A program made the position numbers and the translations under genes. DNA of 64,000 bases from a bacterium Scap17. GTDB taxonomy: Bacteria > Pseudomonadota > Gammaproteobacteria > Pseudomonadales > Halomonadaceae. This document shows, piece by piece, positions 25,442 through 34,939 of the stretch. The notes beneath the pieces were generated by a model, which was given only the letters and a program-made list of their open reading frames with translations, was not told the DNA's origin and ran no database searches. Within the stretch, counting starts at the first letter, position 1. Every line of letters begins with the position of its first letter. Where the stretch lies: the NCBI GenBank assembly GCA_013376735.1, contig VINJ01000001.1, forward strand, positions 2,294,001-2,358,000. The letters are read 5' to 3'.

Positions 25442-26947
25442 TCAGGCGCGGCTGGCGATGATTTCCTTCCACTTGGCCGGGCCGGTCTGGTGAACGGAGA
25501 CACCCGCGCTGTCGACGGCCACGGTCACCGGCATGTCTTCGACCTCGAATTCGTAGATCGCTTCCATGCCCAGGTCTTCAAACGCCAGCACGCGTGACTT
25601 CTTGATCGCCTGGGCGACCAGGTAGGCAGCGCCGCCGACGGCCATCAGGTAGCTGGACTTGTTGTCACGGATGGCGTCGATCGCGGTCGGGCCACGCTCT
25701 GCCTTGCCGACCATGCCCAGCAGGCCGGTCTCTTCCAGCAGGGTGCGCGTGAACTTGTCCATGCGGGTCGCGGTGGTCGGGCCAGCCGGGCCGACGACTT
25801 CGTCACGGATCGGGTCGACCGGGCCGACGTAGTAGATGAAGCGCCCCTTGAGGTCGACCGGCAGCTGCTCGCCGCGTGCCAGCATCTCGGTCATGCGCTT
25901 GTGAGCCGCATCACGGCCGGTCAGCAGTTTGCCGTTGAGCAGCAGGGTGTCGCCCGGCTGCCAGCTCTGCACTTCCTCGGGCGTCACGGTGTCGAGGTTG
26001 ACACGCTTGACGCTGTCGCCCGCTTCACGGGTGATTTCCGGCCAGTCCTCGAGCTTGGGTGCCGGCAGTTCTGCCACGCCGCTGCCATCCAGGGTGAAGT
26101 GCACGTGGCGGGTCGCCGCGCAGTTCGGGATGATCGCCACCGGCTTGTTGGCCGCGTGGGTCGGGTAATCCATGACCTTGATGTCGAGCACGGTGGTCAG
26201 ACCGCCGAGGCCCTGGGCGCCGACACCAGTCGCATTGACCTTCTCGAACAGCTCGAGACGGATCTCTTCGGCACGGTTGGAGGCACCACGCGCCTGCAGC
26301 TCCTGGATATCGATCGGCTCGAGCAGGGACTCCTTGGCCAGCTGCATCGCCTTCTCGGCGGTACCACCGATGCCGATGCCCAGCATGCCGGGCGGACACC
26401 AGCCAGCACCCATCTTCGGAATCTGCTCCAGCACCCAGTCGACCACGGAGTCGGACGGGTTGAGCATCGCGAACTTGGACTTGGCTTCGCTGCCGCCACC
26501 CTTGGCCGCGACGTGGATCTCGACGCTGTCACCCGGCACCAGCTTGTGATGGATGATGGCCGGCGTGTTGTCCTTGGTATTGGCACGCTTGCCGTCCGGG
26601 TCTGCCAGCACGGAGGCGCGCAGCACGTTGTCCGGCAGCAGGTAGGCGCGACGCACGCCTTCATTGACCATGTCGTCGAGACTCATGTCGGCCTCGAAGC
26701 GCACGTTCATGCCGACATGAACGAAGACGGTGACGATACCGGTGTCCTGACAGATGGGACGATGACCCAGGGCACACATCCGGGAGTTGATCAGGATCTG
26801 CGCGATGGCATCCTTGGCGGCAGGATTCTCTTCACGCTCGTACGCCGCGTTCATGGCGTCGATGAAATCCTTCGGATGGTAGTAGGAGATGTACTGCAGC
26901 GCGTCGGCGACGCTCTGGATCAGGTCATCCTGGCGGATCACGGTCAT
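25442..26947 (-). CDS. Class I (iron-sulfur) fumarate hydratase
   Basis: About 501 residues, the fused single-chain class I fumarase (alpha plus beta parts). Cysteine-containing cluster regions are MCALGHRPICQDTG, GAGWCPPGMLGIGIGG and AIIPNCAATRH; the C-terminal part has GPVDPIRDEVVGPAGPTTATRM. It interconverts fumarate and malate in the citric acid cycle and uses an oxygen-sensitive 4Fe-4S cluster. GGAG precedes ATG 26947; the in-frame extension to 27049 is not supported. It has its own terminator and stands alone. Confidence 0.93.
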   Translation of the reverse strand: MTVIRQDDLIQSVADALQYISYYHPKDFIDAMNAAYEREENPAAKDAIAQILINSRMCALGHRPICQDTGIVTVFVHVGMNVRFEADMSLDDMVNEGVRRAYLLPDNVLRASVLADPDGKRANTKDNTPAIIHHKLVPGDSVEIHVAAKGGGSEAKSKFAMLNPSDSVVDWVLEQIPKMGAGWCPPGMLGIGIGGTAEKAMQLAKESLLEPIDIQELQARGASNRAEEIRLELFEKVNATGVGAQGLGGLTTVLDIKVMDYPTHAANKPVAIIPNCAATRHVHFTLDGSGVAELPAPKLEDWPEITREAGDSVKRVNLDTVTPEEVQSWQPGDTLLLNGKLLTGRDAAHKRMTEMLARGEQLPVDLKGRFIYYVGPVDPIRDEVVGPAGPTTATRMDKFTRTLLEETGLLGMVGKAERGPTAIDAIRDNKSSYLMAVGGAAYLVAQAIKKSRVLAFEDLGMEAIYEFEVEDMPVTVAVDSAGVSVHQTGPAKWKEIIASRA

Positions 26948-27294
26948 CAGGATCGGCTCCTCAAGGGCAAGCGATGGGAAAGACAGACACACTGGCGCGC
27001 AGGGCACAGGGGCGATTACTGTTGTCAGGCACGGCAATCGCGCCGCCACGGGGCGAGCGTCAGGTCAGGTGCGCAGGATTATACCTCATGCGAGCACTCG
27101 GCGGCAGAGCGAATCCTGCAACCCGCAAGTCATGAGAATTCAGCAGGTTACAGCCCAGTCTGCGCAAGGCTCTCCCACCCTGAGCCGCCTGCTTCGCTGC
27201 CGGCAGTCGGCTGCATCGCAAGGCGACTGACGCCGTCCCGTTGCGGTACCGTCCTGTCATGCAGACTCCCTTTATTAACCACGATGACCACTCA
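26948..27294. promoter_or_regulatory. Divergent promoter region between fumarase and amidase genes
   Basis: 347 bp without a convincing gene; it must hold both promoters. No specific operator was identified. The amidase start within 27241-27295 is uncertain, so its right part may be coding. Confidence 0.45.
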
Positions 27295-28293
27295 ATGACG
27301 CCACGCAACTGTTCCTCACGCCCCTATTCATCACCCCCCTATTCACCACGTCCCTGCTCGCCACGCTTCTTCTCGTCACGCGTCTTTTCGCGACGTCTGC
27401 TGACGCTGGCCGCTGCCACGCTTATCGTATTGCTGGCAGGCTGTGGCACTCAGCCGGGTTCCGCCGCCGGTGACGGGAGCGATACCTTCGACTGGGTAAC
27501 ATCTTCTCCCCCAGGCAAGAGCAATTCGCGGATTCGCCATCTGGTGCTGCACTACACCGATGATGATCTGCGCGGCTCCCTGATCAGTCTGACCGGCTCT
27601 CAGGTCAGCGCGCATTATCTGCTGTCGCCGCCGATGCCCGAGATCGGTCTGCCGCGCGTCTATCCGCTGGTTCCAGAAGCGCGCCGTGCCTGGCATGCCG
27701 GCGTCAGCCAGTGGAGTGAGCGCAGCAATCTCAATGACACCTCCATCGGCATCGAGATCGTCAATGCCGGGCCGCAGGCATTGGCACCACGGCAGGCAGG
27801 CGAGCAGGAAGATGCCAAGGCGGCGGTCGCCAGGCGCTGGTCCCCCTCGCGTGACTTCGCGCCGTGGAGCGAGGCGCAGATCAGCGCACTGATCACGCTG
27901 ATCAAGCCCATCATCGCGCGCCATGGCATCAAGGCGGTGGATGTCGTCGGGCATTCGGACATCGCCCCTGAGCGCAAGACCGATCCCGGCCCGCGCTTTC
28001 CCTGGCGACGTCTGCATGACGCCGGCATCGGTGCCTGGCCACACACCTCTGACGTGCAGTGCTTCCAGCGCCAGCTGGCAAGCGAGGGTCTGCCATCACA
28101 TGAGGATCTGCTCACGGCGCTCACGCACTACGGCTATCCGGTGGACCATGCGCGCCCTGAATTGGCGATTGCCGCGTTCCAGGCACATTTTCGTCCCGGG
28201 GCGATCAGCGGGGCCTTCGATGCCGAGAGTGTCGCGATATTGCTGGCGCTCAACGCACGTTACCGTCAGTCCCCCGGCTGCCAGCCGACCTGA
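27295..28293 (+). CDS. N-acetylmuramoyl-L-alanine amidase, lipoprotein (AmiD-like)
   Basis: About 332 residues. A lipoprotein signal (LAAATLIVLLAGC, lipobox LAGC) is preceded by an unusually long Ser/Pro/Arg-rich n-region of over 30 residues. The mature part is an Amidase_2 domain with zinc-site residues in HLVLHYTDDDLRGSL, HAGVSQWSERSNLNDTSIGIE and VVGHSDIAPERKTDPGPRFPW, then a C-terminal peptidoglycan-binding-like helix set (AIAAFQAHFRPG). It should cleave the muramic acid-L-alanine bond during wall recycling at the outer membrane. Start candidates are TTG 27241, ATG 27259 and ATG 27295; none has a strong ribosome site. Confidence 0.85.
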   Translation: MTPRNCSSRPYSSPPYSPRPCSPRFFSSRVFSRRLLTLAAATLIVLLAGCGTQPGSAAGDGSDTFDWVTSSPPGKSNSRIRHLVLHYTDDDLRGSLISLTGSQVSAHYLLSPPMPEIGLPRVYPLVPEARRAWHAGVSQWSERSNLNDTSIGIEIVNAGPQALAPRQAGEQEDAKAAVARRWSPSRDFAPWSEAQISALITLIKPIIARHGIKAVDVVGHSDIAPERKTDPGPRFPWRRLHDAGIGAWPHTSDVQCFQRQLASEGLPSHEDLLTALTHYGYPVDHARPELAIAAFQAHFRPGAISGAFDAESVAILLALNARYRQSPGCQPT

Positions 28294-28512
28294 GATCGCC
28301 AGATGTGGGAATCGGGCAGACATCTAAATGCTACCTCCCTGTCATGTTTTTGACGCAGCATCGGTTCGTCCTTGACGCGTTAAACAGATTTGCATGGCAG
28401 TTTGGAGACCGCCGTCTACTCTGGGATGAGGCATGACCAGAGAGGGTCATGGACAGACAAGCTAGCAACTGGCTCGGAGAAGCCGGAATACCCCATCACA
28501 ATGAGGTTCATC

Positions 28513-28870
28513 ATGGCTGACAACATTCTCAGTGCAGTACCTGATACGGCAGCAGACATGACAATACCCGCCACATCCCCCGGCGCTCGGATTCGTCGTC
28601 TGTGATGACAATCGTATCTACGGCGCGGGCATGAGCGAAGAAGACTGCCTCGACAACACCCTGGAGTGCCTATGTGGTTTCTGTGAGCGCAGCGCGCTCA
28701 AGAAGATGCTGGAATTGTGCCAGGCCGGCGTGCGCTACCCCCTGCGCCAGCTTCCCGCCAGCCAGGCATGCGTCAACAGCTGCCAGGCCTCGGGCCCCAC
28801 CGATCATTTCCGCATTCATGACGGCGTCGCCTATGCTCCGGAAGAGTTCGTGACACCTCTCACGGCATAA
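28513..28870 (+). pseudogene. Small cysteine-rich protein gene with a frameshift at a C run
   Basis: ATG 28513 with GAGG 6 nt upstream begins MADNILSAVPDTAADM and ends after 30 codons at 28603-28605. One base ahead, the next frame continues as ALGFVVCDDNRIYGAGMSEE to the stop at 28868-28870. Deleting one C from the CCCCC run at 28577-28581 joins both into a 118-residue protein with cysteines in ECLCGFCERS, ELCQAG, QACVNSCQAS. Cys spacing (CxCxxC) may bind metal. It could be a true pseudogene, a sequencing error, or programmed frameshifting. Function unknown. Confidence 0.6.
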
Positions 28871-28918
28871 GCCATTCACGCCACTTTTACCCGCCCCCTG
28901 CATCGCATCCTCAAGAAA

Positions 28919-28954
28919 GCGCCCCTGCCACCGAGGTTTCAGTGACAGGGGCGC
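28919..28954. terminator. Intrinsic terminator between the frameshifted gene and livF
   Basis: Stem GCGCCCCTG-CAC pairing with GTG-CAGGGGCGC, one mismatch, 10-nt loop; convergent genes on both sides. Confidence 0.75.
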
Positions 28955-29012
28955 GCTCTGTTGCATTGCCTTCCTCTGGTGAGGCGCGGCAGCGAATCAC
29001 GTGCCAGGCCTC

Positions 29013-29786
29013 TCAACCGCCGAGATAGGCGCGACGCACGTCGTCATTGGCCAGCAGCGCCTTGCCGCTGTCCGCCAGCACCACGCGACCATGCTCCAGC
29101 ACATAACCGCGATCGGCGATCGACAAGGCACGATGGGCGTTCTGCTCCACCAGGAAGATGGTAGTGCCCTGCTCGCGCAGCTGCTCGACGATCTCGAAGA
29201 TCTGCCCGATCACGATGGGTGCCAGCCCCAGCGATGGCTCATCGAGCAACAGCAGTCGCGGCCGACTCATCAGGGCGCGTCCGATGGCCAGCATCTGCTG
29301 CTCTCCGCCGGACATGGTACCGCCGCGCTGCTGGAAGCGCTCCTTGAGACGCGGGAATAGCCCCAGCACGTGCTCGATGCTGCGTTCGTTCTCCTCCTTG
29401 CTCTGGTAATAGCCGCCCATGGCCAGGTTTTCCTCCACCGTCATGCCGGTGAAGATGCGGCGACCTTCCGGCACCACCGACAGCCCACCGCGCATCACGC
29501 GTGCCGTAGGCGTGCCGGTGATCTCCTCGCCCTCGAACCACACCCGCCCGCTGGTCGGACGCGGATCGCCACAGATCGACATCAGAAGCGTCGTCTTGCC
29601 GGCACCGTTGGCACCGATCAGCGTCACGATCTCACCCTGGCCGACAGCCAGCGAGACATCATTGAGCGCCTGCACCGGCCCGTAGTGGGTGGTCAGATGC
29701 TCGAGGGCCAGCATGGCCTCCCGGGGCGCGAGTTCCTCATCGCCAAGCGTGGCCTCGGGCGTCACGTCTTCGACATGCTCACTCAT
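29013..29786 (-). CDS. livF: Branched-chain amino acid ABC transporter, ATP-binding protein LivF
   Basis: 257 residues. Walker A IGANGAGKTT, signature MSGGEQQM, Walker B LLLLDEPSLGLAP and the LivF-typical VVPEGRRIFTGMTVEENL are all present. One of two ATPases powering leucine/isoleucine/valine import. The ATG at 29786 lies 2 nt after the livG stop, with GGGGGAAGAG upstream inside livG; a GTG at 29792 is an alternative. Last gene of livKHMGF. A 20-residue acidic extension precedes the ABC domain. Confidence 0.94.
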   Translation of the reverse strand: MSEHVEDVTPEATLGDEELAPREAMLALEHLTTHYGPVQALNDVSLAVGQGEIVTLIGANGAGKTTLLMSICGDPRPTSGRVWFEGEEITGTPTARVMRGGLSVVPEGRRIFTGMTVEENLAMGGYYQSKEENERSIEHVLGLFPRLKERFQQRGGTMSGGEQQMLAIGRALMSRPRLLLLDEPSLGLAPIVIGQIFEIVEQLREQGTTIFLVEQNAHRALSIADRGYVLEHGRVVLADSGKALLANDDVRRAYLGG

Positions 29787-29788
29787 GA

Positions 29789-30679
29789 TCACTCTTCCCC
29801 CAGATAGGCCTTGATCACGGCATCGTTGCGCCGTATGTCCTCCGGGCTGCCATCCGCCAGCGGCTGGCCCTGATTGACCACGTAGATGTGGTCCGAGATG
29901 CCCATCACCAGACTCATGTCATGCTCGATCAACAGTACCGAGATGCCCTCATCGCGTGTCAGGCTGACGATCAGATCATCCAGGTCCCGTGTCTCGTTGG
30001 GATTGAGGCCCGCCGCCGGCTCATCCAGCATCAGCAGCCGCGGCCTGGCGACCATGCAGCGCGCGATCTCGAGTCGACGCTGCTGGCCATAGGCCAGATT
30101 GCCGGCCTCGCGATTGGCGAATTCGAGCAGACCGACTCGCTCCAGCCAGTCACCGGCATGCTGCATCAGCGCCTTTTCACTGCGTCGATAGCCCGGCGTC
30201 TTGAACAGTCCCTTGAGAAGATTGCGTTCGGCGTGCATGTGCTGCGCCACCAGCAGGTTCTCGACGACGGTCATCTCCTTGAATAGCCGCACGTTCTGGA
30301 AGGTGCGCACCATGCCGGCCTGGGCGATGCGATAGCCCGGCAGGCGATGCATGGCGCGGTTCTGGAAATACACCTCACCACCGGTGGGCTGATAGAAGCC
30401 TGAGATGCAGTTGAAGACGGTTGTCTTGCCCGCACCGTTCGGCCCGATGACCGACACCACCTCGCCCGGATGCACCTGCAGCGTCACGCCGTCCACGGCC
30501 TTGAGGCCACCGAACTGCATGGTGAGATCGCGCACATCCAGCAATGGCGCCCCACCCTCGGCGCGCGCCTGACGACGCGAAGAGGCCACCGGTGTCGGAT
30601 TGTCGAGGTCTTGCCTGTCGCGGACCTGCTGGTCACGAACCTGCTTGTCATGGACCTGCTTGTCATGTGTGTCAGCCAC
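29789..30679 (-). CDS. livG: Branched-chain amino acid ABC transporter, ATP-binding protein LivG
   Basis: 296 residues. Walker [11 protein letters not shown], LivG-typical [20 protein letters not shown], signature [13 protein letters not shown] and Walker [14 protein letters not shown] are intact. The N-terminus is odd: about 25 residues built of near-repeats ([18 protein letters not shown]) encoded by 15-bp tandem repeats, ahead of the real ABC domain at about residue 45. The gene overlaps the end of livM by 8 nt. Function in branched-chain amino acid import is confident; the extension is probably dispensable. Confidence 0.94.
   Translation of the reverse strand: MADTHDKQVHDKQVRDQQVRDRQDLDNPTPVASSRRQARAEGGAPLLDVRDLTMQFGGLKAVDGVTLQVHPGEVVSVIGPNGAGKTTVFNCISGFYQPTGGEVYFQNRAMHRLPGYRIAQAGMVRTFQNVRLFKEMTVVENLLVAQHMHAERNLLKGLFKTPGYRRSEKALMQHAGDWLERVGLLEFANREAGNLAYGQQRRLEIARCMVARPRLLMLDEPAAGLNPNETRDLDDLIVSLTRDEGISVLLIEHDMSLVMGISDHIYVVNQGQPLADGSPEDIRRNDAVIKAYLGEE
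30606..30665 (+). repeat. 15-bp tandem repeat, four units, inside the start of livG
   Basis: Units begin at 30606, 30621, 30636 and 30651 and share (T/G)(G/A)ACCTGC-TGTCA-like sequence; the two closest copies differ at 2 positions. Because 15 is a multiple of 3, copy-number change would not shift the livG frame but would lengthen or shorten its N-terminus. Confidence 0.8.
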
Positions 30680-31997
30680 GGTCGAGCTCCATCTGCGGTC
30701 GTTTGAGCGGCACCAGGCCCTGAGGACGCCAGACCATCATCAACACCATCATCAGCCCGAACAGCAGCATGCGATATTCATTGAATTCGCGTGCCAGCTC
30801 CGGCAGCAACGTCATGGCGATCGCGGCCAGGATCACGCCCAGCTGCGAGCCCATTCCGCCCAGCACCACGATGGCCAGAATGATCGCCGACTCGATGAAG
30901 GTGAAGGACTCGGGGCTGATGAAGCCCTGTCGCGCGGCGAAGAAGGCGCCAGCGAAACCGGCGAAGCTCGCACCGATCGTGAAGGCCGAGAGCTTGATGC
31001 CGGTGGGGTTCATGCCCAGCGAGCGACAGGCGATGTCATCCTCGCGCAACGCCTCCCACGCCCGCCCGATGGGCATGCGCAGCAAGCGGTAGATCACGAA
31101 CAGCGTGATCAGCACCAGAATCAAGGCCAGCAGATACAGGTAGATCACCTTGAGGGCCGGGTCATAGTCGATGCCGAAGAACTCATGGAAGGCGATGTTG
31201 CCCTCGTCGGCTCGCCGCGAGAACTCGAGATTGAACAATGTCGGCTTGGGAATGCGCGCGATGCCATTCGGGCCGCCGGTCAGCTCGGTCCAGTTGTTGA
31301 GCAGGATGCGGATGATCTCGCCGAAGCCCAGCGTCACGATGGCCAGGTAGTCACCACGCAGCCGTAGTACGGGGAAGCCAAGCAGATAGCCGAACAGCGC
31401 CGTCATCAATCCGGCGATGGGCAATGCCTCCCAAAAGCTGAAGCCCAGATAGCTGTTGAGCAGCGCATAGGTATAGGCCCCGACGGCGTAGAAGCCCACG
31501 TAGCCGAGATCCAGCAGCCCGGCGAGCCCCACTACCACGTTGAGCCCCAGGCCCAACATGATGTAGATCAGCGTCAGAGTGGCGAGGTCCACCGCCGATC
31601 GGTTGGAGAGGAACGGGAAGATCAGCAACGCACCGATGGCCAGCATGATCCACAGCTGACGCTTCTGACCGCTCATCACATCCGGGACGCTGAAACGTGA
31701 AGGTTTGCGCGTGCGTGCACGCCACTCCTCGATCTGCGGACGTACCAGCTGATGCAGGAAGACGGCCAGCGCCGCGGCCAGCAACCATCCCCAGGTGTCC
31801 ATGCCCATCAAGCGTACCGTGGTGGTGATGCCGGTGGACTCGAGCTGCACCCCCAGTACCGAGCCACCCAGCACGAGAGTCAACACGGCGGCCGCAAGTG
31901 CCGACCACCAGGGCCGCCGATAGGAAGGCTGTGGCGGAATCGTCTCGGCGGGCGAGGTACCCGCTGTCTTCAGCGTCTGTTTCGCAAGCTTGGGCAT
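30672..31997 (-). CDS. livM: Branched-chain amino acid ABC transporter permease LivM
   Basis: 441 residues. After a hydrophilic N-terminus and two accessory membrane segments (about residues 31-85), the conserved LivM core begins near residue 114 with [20 protein letters not shown] and contains the permease-ATPase coupling sequence [20 protein letters not shown]. The first base of its ATG is the last base of the livH stop. Forms the membrane channel with LivH. The N-terminal extension of about 100 residues is of the long LivM type. Confidence 0.93.
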   Translation of the reverse strand: MPKLAKQTLKTAGTSPAETIPPQPSYRRPWWSALAAAVLTLVLGGSVLGVQLESTGITTTVRLMGMDTWGWLLAAALAVFLHQLVRPQIEEWRARTRKPSRFSVPDVMSGQKRQLWIMLAIGALLIFPFLSNRSAVDLATLTLIYIMLGLGLNVVVGLAGLLDLGYVGFYAVGAYTYALLNSYLGFSFWEALPIAGLMTALFGYLLGFPVLRLRGDYLAIVTLGFGEIIRILLNNWTELTGGPNGIARIPKPTLFNLEFSRRADEGNIAFHEFFGIDYDPALKVIYLYLLALILVLITLFVIYRLLRMPIGRAWEALREDDIACRSLGMNPTGIKLSAFTIGASFAGFAGAFFAARQGFISPESFTFIESAIILAIVVLGGMGSQLGVILAAIAMTLLPELAREFNEYRMLLFGLMMVLMMVWRPQGLVPLKRPQMELDRG

Positions 31998-32917
31998 CAG
32001 ATCTTCTCCACTTCGGGCTTGCCGAGAATCCCGGAGGGACGGAACAGCAGAATCAGGATCAGCAGCCCGAAGGCCACCACGTCCTTGTATTCAGTCGACA
32101 GGTAACCGCCGGTCAGCGCCTCCGCGACGCCCAGCAGCAGGCCACCCAGCATGGCGCCGGGGATGCTGCCGATACCGCCCAGCACCGCTGCCGTGAACGC
32201 CTTGAGGCCGGCCAGGAAGCCGATGTAGGGATTGACCACGCCGTAGTACATGCCGAGCAGCAGGCCCGCCACGGCGGCCAGCGCCGCGCCGATCACGAAG
32301 GTCACCGAAATGATCATGTCGGTATTGATGCCCAGCAGACGCGCCATGCCGGCGTCCTGCGAGCAGGCACGACAGGCACGCCCCAGCCGCGAGCGCGAGA
32401 TGAAGGACGACAGCAGCAGCATGCACACCAGGGTGACGGCGAAGATGATCACCTGCATGTAGGACAGATTGACCGCAAAGCTCTCGATGCCGAATTCCCA
32501 GCCGCCCGGGATCAGGCTGGAGATCGCCATGTCCCGCGAACCCTGGGCCAGACGCATGTAGTTCTGCAGGAAGATCGACATGCCGATCGCCGAGATCAGC
32601 GCGATCAGACGCTTTGAGCCACGTACCGGGCGATAGGCCACCCGCTCCACGGCAAAGCCGTAGGCACAGGACACCAGCACCGCCACCAGCAAGGCGGCCG
32701 CCATCAGAAAGAAGGGGTTGGCGATACCCAGCATGCCCAGCGCCGCGATGACGATGAAGGTCACATAGGTGCCGATCATGTAGATCTCGCCGTGGGCGAA
32801 ATTGATCATGCCGATGATGCCATAGACCATCGTGTAGCCGATGGCGATCAAGGCATAGGTACTGCCGATGGTCAGGCCATTGATGACCTGTTGCAGGAAG
32901 TAGAGGATGTCTTCCAT
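31997..32917 (-). CDS. livH: Branched-chain amino acid ABC transporter permease LivH
   Basis: 306 residues with about 8 membrane helices. LivH landmarks: [20 protein letters not shown] at the N-terminus, [14 protein letters not shown], and the coupling region [20 protein letters not shown]. Forms the permease with LivM. First of the four translationally linked genes livHMGF; separated from livK by 257 bp that hold a hairpin. Confidence 0.94.
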   Translation of the reverse strand: MEDILYFLQQVINGLTIGSTYALIAIGYTMVYGIIGMINFAHGEIYMIGTYVTFIVIAALGMLGIANPFFLMAAALLVAVLVSCAYGFAVERVAYRPVRGSKRLIALISAIGMSIFLQNYMRLAQGSRDMAISSLIPGGWEFGIESFAVNLSYMQVIIFAVTLVCMLLLSSFISRSRLGRACRACSQDAGMARLLGINTDMIISVTFVIGAALAAVAGLLLGMYYGVVNPYIGFLAGLKAFTAAVLGGIGSIPGAMLGGLLLGVAEALTGGYLSTEYKDVVAFGLLILILLFRPSGILGKPEVEKI

Positions 32918-33045
32918 TGAAACGACCCTTGGCCGCGACTGTCGTCGGCTTGTGGCCGGTGACCGTCAGGGAAATGCCGCATGCGCGGCGACAACGGGAA
33001 GGCACGGCGATATTGCATCACCGTGGACTCGACCGAACGGAGCAG

Positions 33046-33071
33046 CCCGCCATGCCAGGTGGCATGACGGG
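33046..33071 (-). terminator. Hairpin between livK and livH
   Basis: Stem CCCG-CATGCC / GGCATG-CGGG with one mismatched pair and an AGGT loop, no T tract. In binding-protein transporter operons such a structure usually stabilises the upstream binding-protein mRNA or limits read-through, giving more LivK than permease. Confidence 0.5.
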
Positions 33072-33174
33072 AAGCGTCTCGGGGGTGATCCACCACGGTC
33101 ACATGAGGTCTCGAATGAGATGTCACGTGGCCGTGGCGAAGGCTGGGCTCAGACGAGCAGAGGCCAGCCGATGA

Positions 33175-34278
33175 TCAATGTGCCGCTTCGCTCTTGGTTC
33201 CGTCGGCGTGCCAGTTGTAGACGACGAAGTTGAAGTCCTTCAGATCGCCCTTCTCGTCGTATTCGACCTTGCCGATGGGCGTGTCGAAGCTGTTGGCGCG
33301 CAGATATTCGGCAACGTCATAGGGGTCGGTGGAATCGGCGCCCTTGATGCCATCGGCGATCAGCTCCACCGCGGTGTAGGCCGGCATAACGAACGGCCCG
33401 GAGGGGTCCTGATCCTTGTCCTTGAAGGCCGCGACCAGATCGGCGTTCTTCGGGTCTGTCTCGAAGGCCGGCGGCAGCGTCACGTAAAGCCCTTCGGAGG
33501 CCTGACCGGCAATCTTGGAAATGTCCGGGTTGCCGACCCCTTCCGGGCCCATGAAGGGGGCATCGAAGCCCAGCTCACGCGACTGACGCAGCAAGAGGCC
33601 CAGTTCCGGGTGATAGCCTCCGTAGTAGACGAAGTCGACATTCTCCTTCTTGAGCTTGGAGATCAGCGCCGAGAAATCCTTGTCGCCTGCCGTGATGCCC
33701 TCGAACAGCACCACATCGATGCCGGCTTCCTCGACGGTGTCACGCACGCCGGTGGCGATGCCTTCCCCGTACTGCTGCTTGTCGTGGATCACGGCCATGT
33801 GCTTGGGCTTGACCGTCTCGGCGATATAGCGCCCGGCGACCGGCCCCTGCAGGGAATCCAGGCCGATGGTGCGGAAAACCAGCTCATAGCCCTGCTCGGT
33901 GATGGTCGGGCTGGTGGACGCCGCCGTGATCATCATCACGCCTTCCTCGGCGTAGATGTCCGAGGCCGGCTGGGTCGCGCTGGAGCACAGGTGGCCGATC
34001 ACGTACTGGACACCGTCATTGACGATCTGGTTGGCCACCGCCACCGCCTGCTTGGGATCACAGGCGTCGTCGTATTTGACGCCCTTGAGCATCTCGCCGT
34101 CGATGCCACCGGCGGCATTGATCCGCTCGATGGCCATCTCGGCACCGATGAACTGCATGTCACCGTACTGGGCGACCGGCCCCGTGACCGGGCCTGCCAT
34201 GGCGATGGTGATATCGGCCTGAGCCTGGGTGGACATCGCCGCGGCGATACCGAGAGCGAGAAGAGACCTGCGCATCAT
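33175..34278 (-). CDS. livK: Branched-chain amino acid ABC transporter periplasmic binding protein LivK/LivJ
   Basis: 367 residues. A Sec signal peptide (MMRRSLLALGIAAAMSTQAQA) is cleaved before DITIAMAGPVTGPVAQYGDM. Typical Leu/Ile/Val binding-protein features are VKYDDACDPKQAVAVANQIV, YVIGHLCSSATQPASDIY (with the expected disulfide cysteines) and FVYYGGYHPELGLLLRQ. First gene of the liv operon, AGGA precedes the ATG. Confidence 0.94.
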   Translation of the reverse strand: MMRRSLLALGIAAAMSTQAQADITIAMAGPVTGPVAQYGDMQFIGAEMAIERINAAGGIDGEMLKGVKYDDACDPKQAVAVANQIVNDGVQYVIGHLCSSATQPASDIYAEEGVMMITAASTSPTITEQGYELVFRTIGLDSLQGPVAGRYIAETVKPKHMAVIHDKQQYGEGIATGVRDTVEEAGIDVVLFEGITAGDKDFSALISKLKKENVDFVYYGGYHPELGLLLRQSRELGFDAPFMGPEGVGNPDISKIAGQASEGLYVTLPPAFETDPKNADLVAAFKDKDQDPSGPFVMPAYTAVELIADGIKGADSTDPYDVAEYLRANSFDTPIGKVEYDEKGDLKDFNFVVYNWHADGTKSEAAH

Positions 34279-34610
34279 GATGAGAATTCCTGTTCCCGAT
34301 TATTGTTGTACTACTGTTGTTGCACTACGGCCGGGCAGCCCTGACTGACGCCTGGTGGCAGCGCTGGGCTGACCGAAAAAGGCTGGCGACAGTGTCTGTC
34401 ATTCGCTGACCTTGTGCGCCGCTGCCAGCCTGCAGGCAGGGGATCGACACGTCAGGAATGCCTTGAAAGCATTATTGGCAGCAGCGAATACGCATGTAAA
34501 GTGACCGTTTGGGCGCTCATGGATGCGGCTCGGCAACCTGCCAATAGCGAAAAGCACCACGCTTTCCATGGTGGCCAGACAATCCTCGGAAATCCTGATC
34601 AAATCCAGTC

Positions 34611-34626
34611 ATTGGCACATGCCAAT
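34611..34626. promoter_or_regulatory. Palindrome ATTGGCA-N2-TGCCAAT, candidate operator
   Basis: Two perfect 7-bp arms separated by CA, about 330 bp upstream of livK in otherwise unstructured DNA. The form suits a dimeric regulator. The spacing does not fit a sigma-54 promoter. Confidence 0.4.
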
Positions 34627-34858
34627 ACGTAGACAACAGGATTTCCCTCTCCTCTTGCACCATCAAAAGGCACTACAGCCCCCCGCTCGGCTACGCCCAA
34701 GGTTGTAAGAGAAGCAATCCTGCTGCCCTCCCCGAGCAACCGGTTGGTCCTGAGCCATGCATTGAGCTGCAATGTGATGATCAGCAACGCATAGACAAGA
34801 TAACGGGATAACTTGTTGATGGCGCTTCCCCGTCAGATACCCGCCACCCTGAACGCCA

Positions 34859-34891
34859 CGCGCCCGACGATGGGAGACATCGTCGGGCGCG
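34859..34891. terminator. Hairpin downstream of uvrB
   Basis: Perfect 14-bp GC-rich stem (CGCGCCCGACGATG and its complement) with loop GGAGA, 50 bp past the uvrB stop. There is no T tract on the minus strand. Confidence 0.6.
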
Positions 34892-34939
34892 CAGGGTCAT
34901 GCCTTTAGTAACGCGGATGCTGAGGGATGGAGAATAGCG

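Larger units (their letters stand above)
34279..34939. promoter_or_regulatory. Long intergenic region upstream of livK
   Basis: 661 bp between livK and the end of uvrB. It holds a TTG/GTT-rich stretch directly upstream of livK (34298-34325), a palindrome at 34611-34626 and a GC hairpin at 34859-34891. Short open frames on both strands have no ribosome sites and no protein-like composition. Likely the liv promoter and its control sites. Confidence 0.5.

Noticed and set aside
33178-34344. 388-residue plus-strand frame opposite livK
   Set aside because: Antisense shadow of the binding-protein gene.
34611-34626. Sigma-54 promoter at TTGGCACATGCC
   Set aside because: The GC of the -12 element is missing at the required 10-bp spacing from GG.
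34399-34632. Small frames on both strands upstream of livK
   Set aside because: No ribosome sites and no protein-like sequence.
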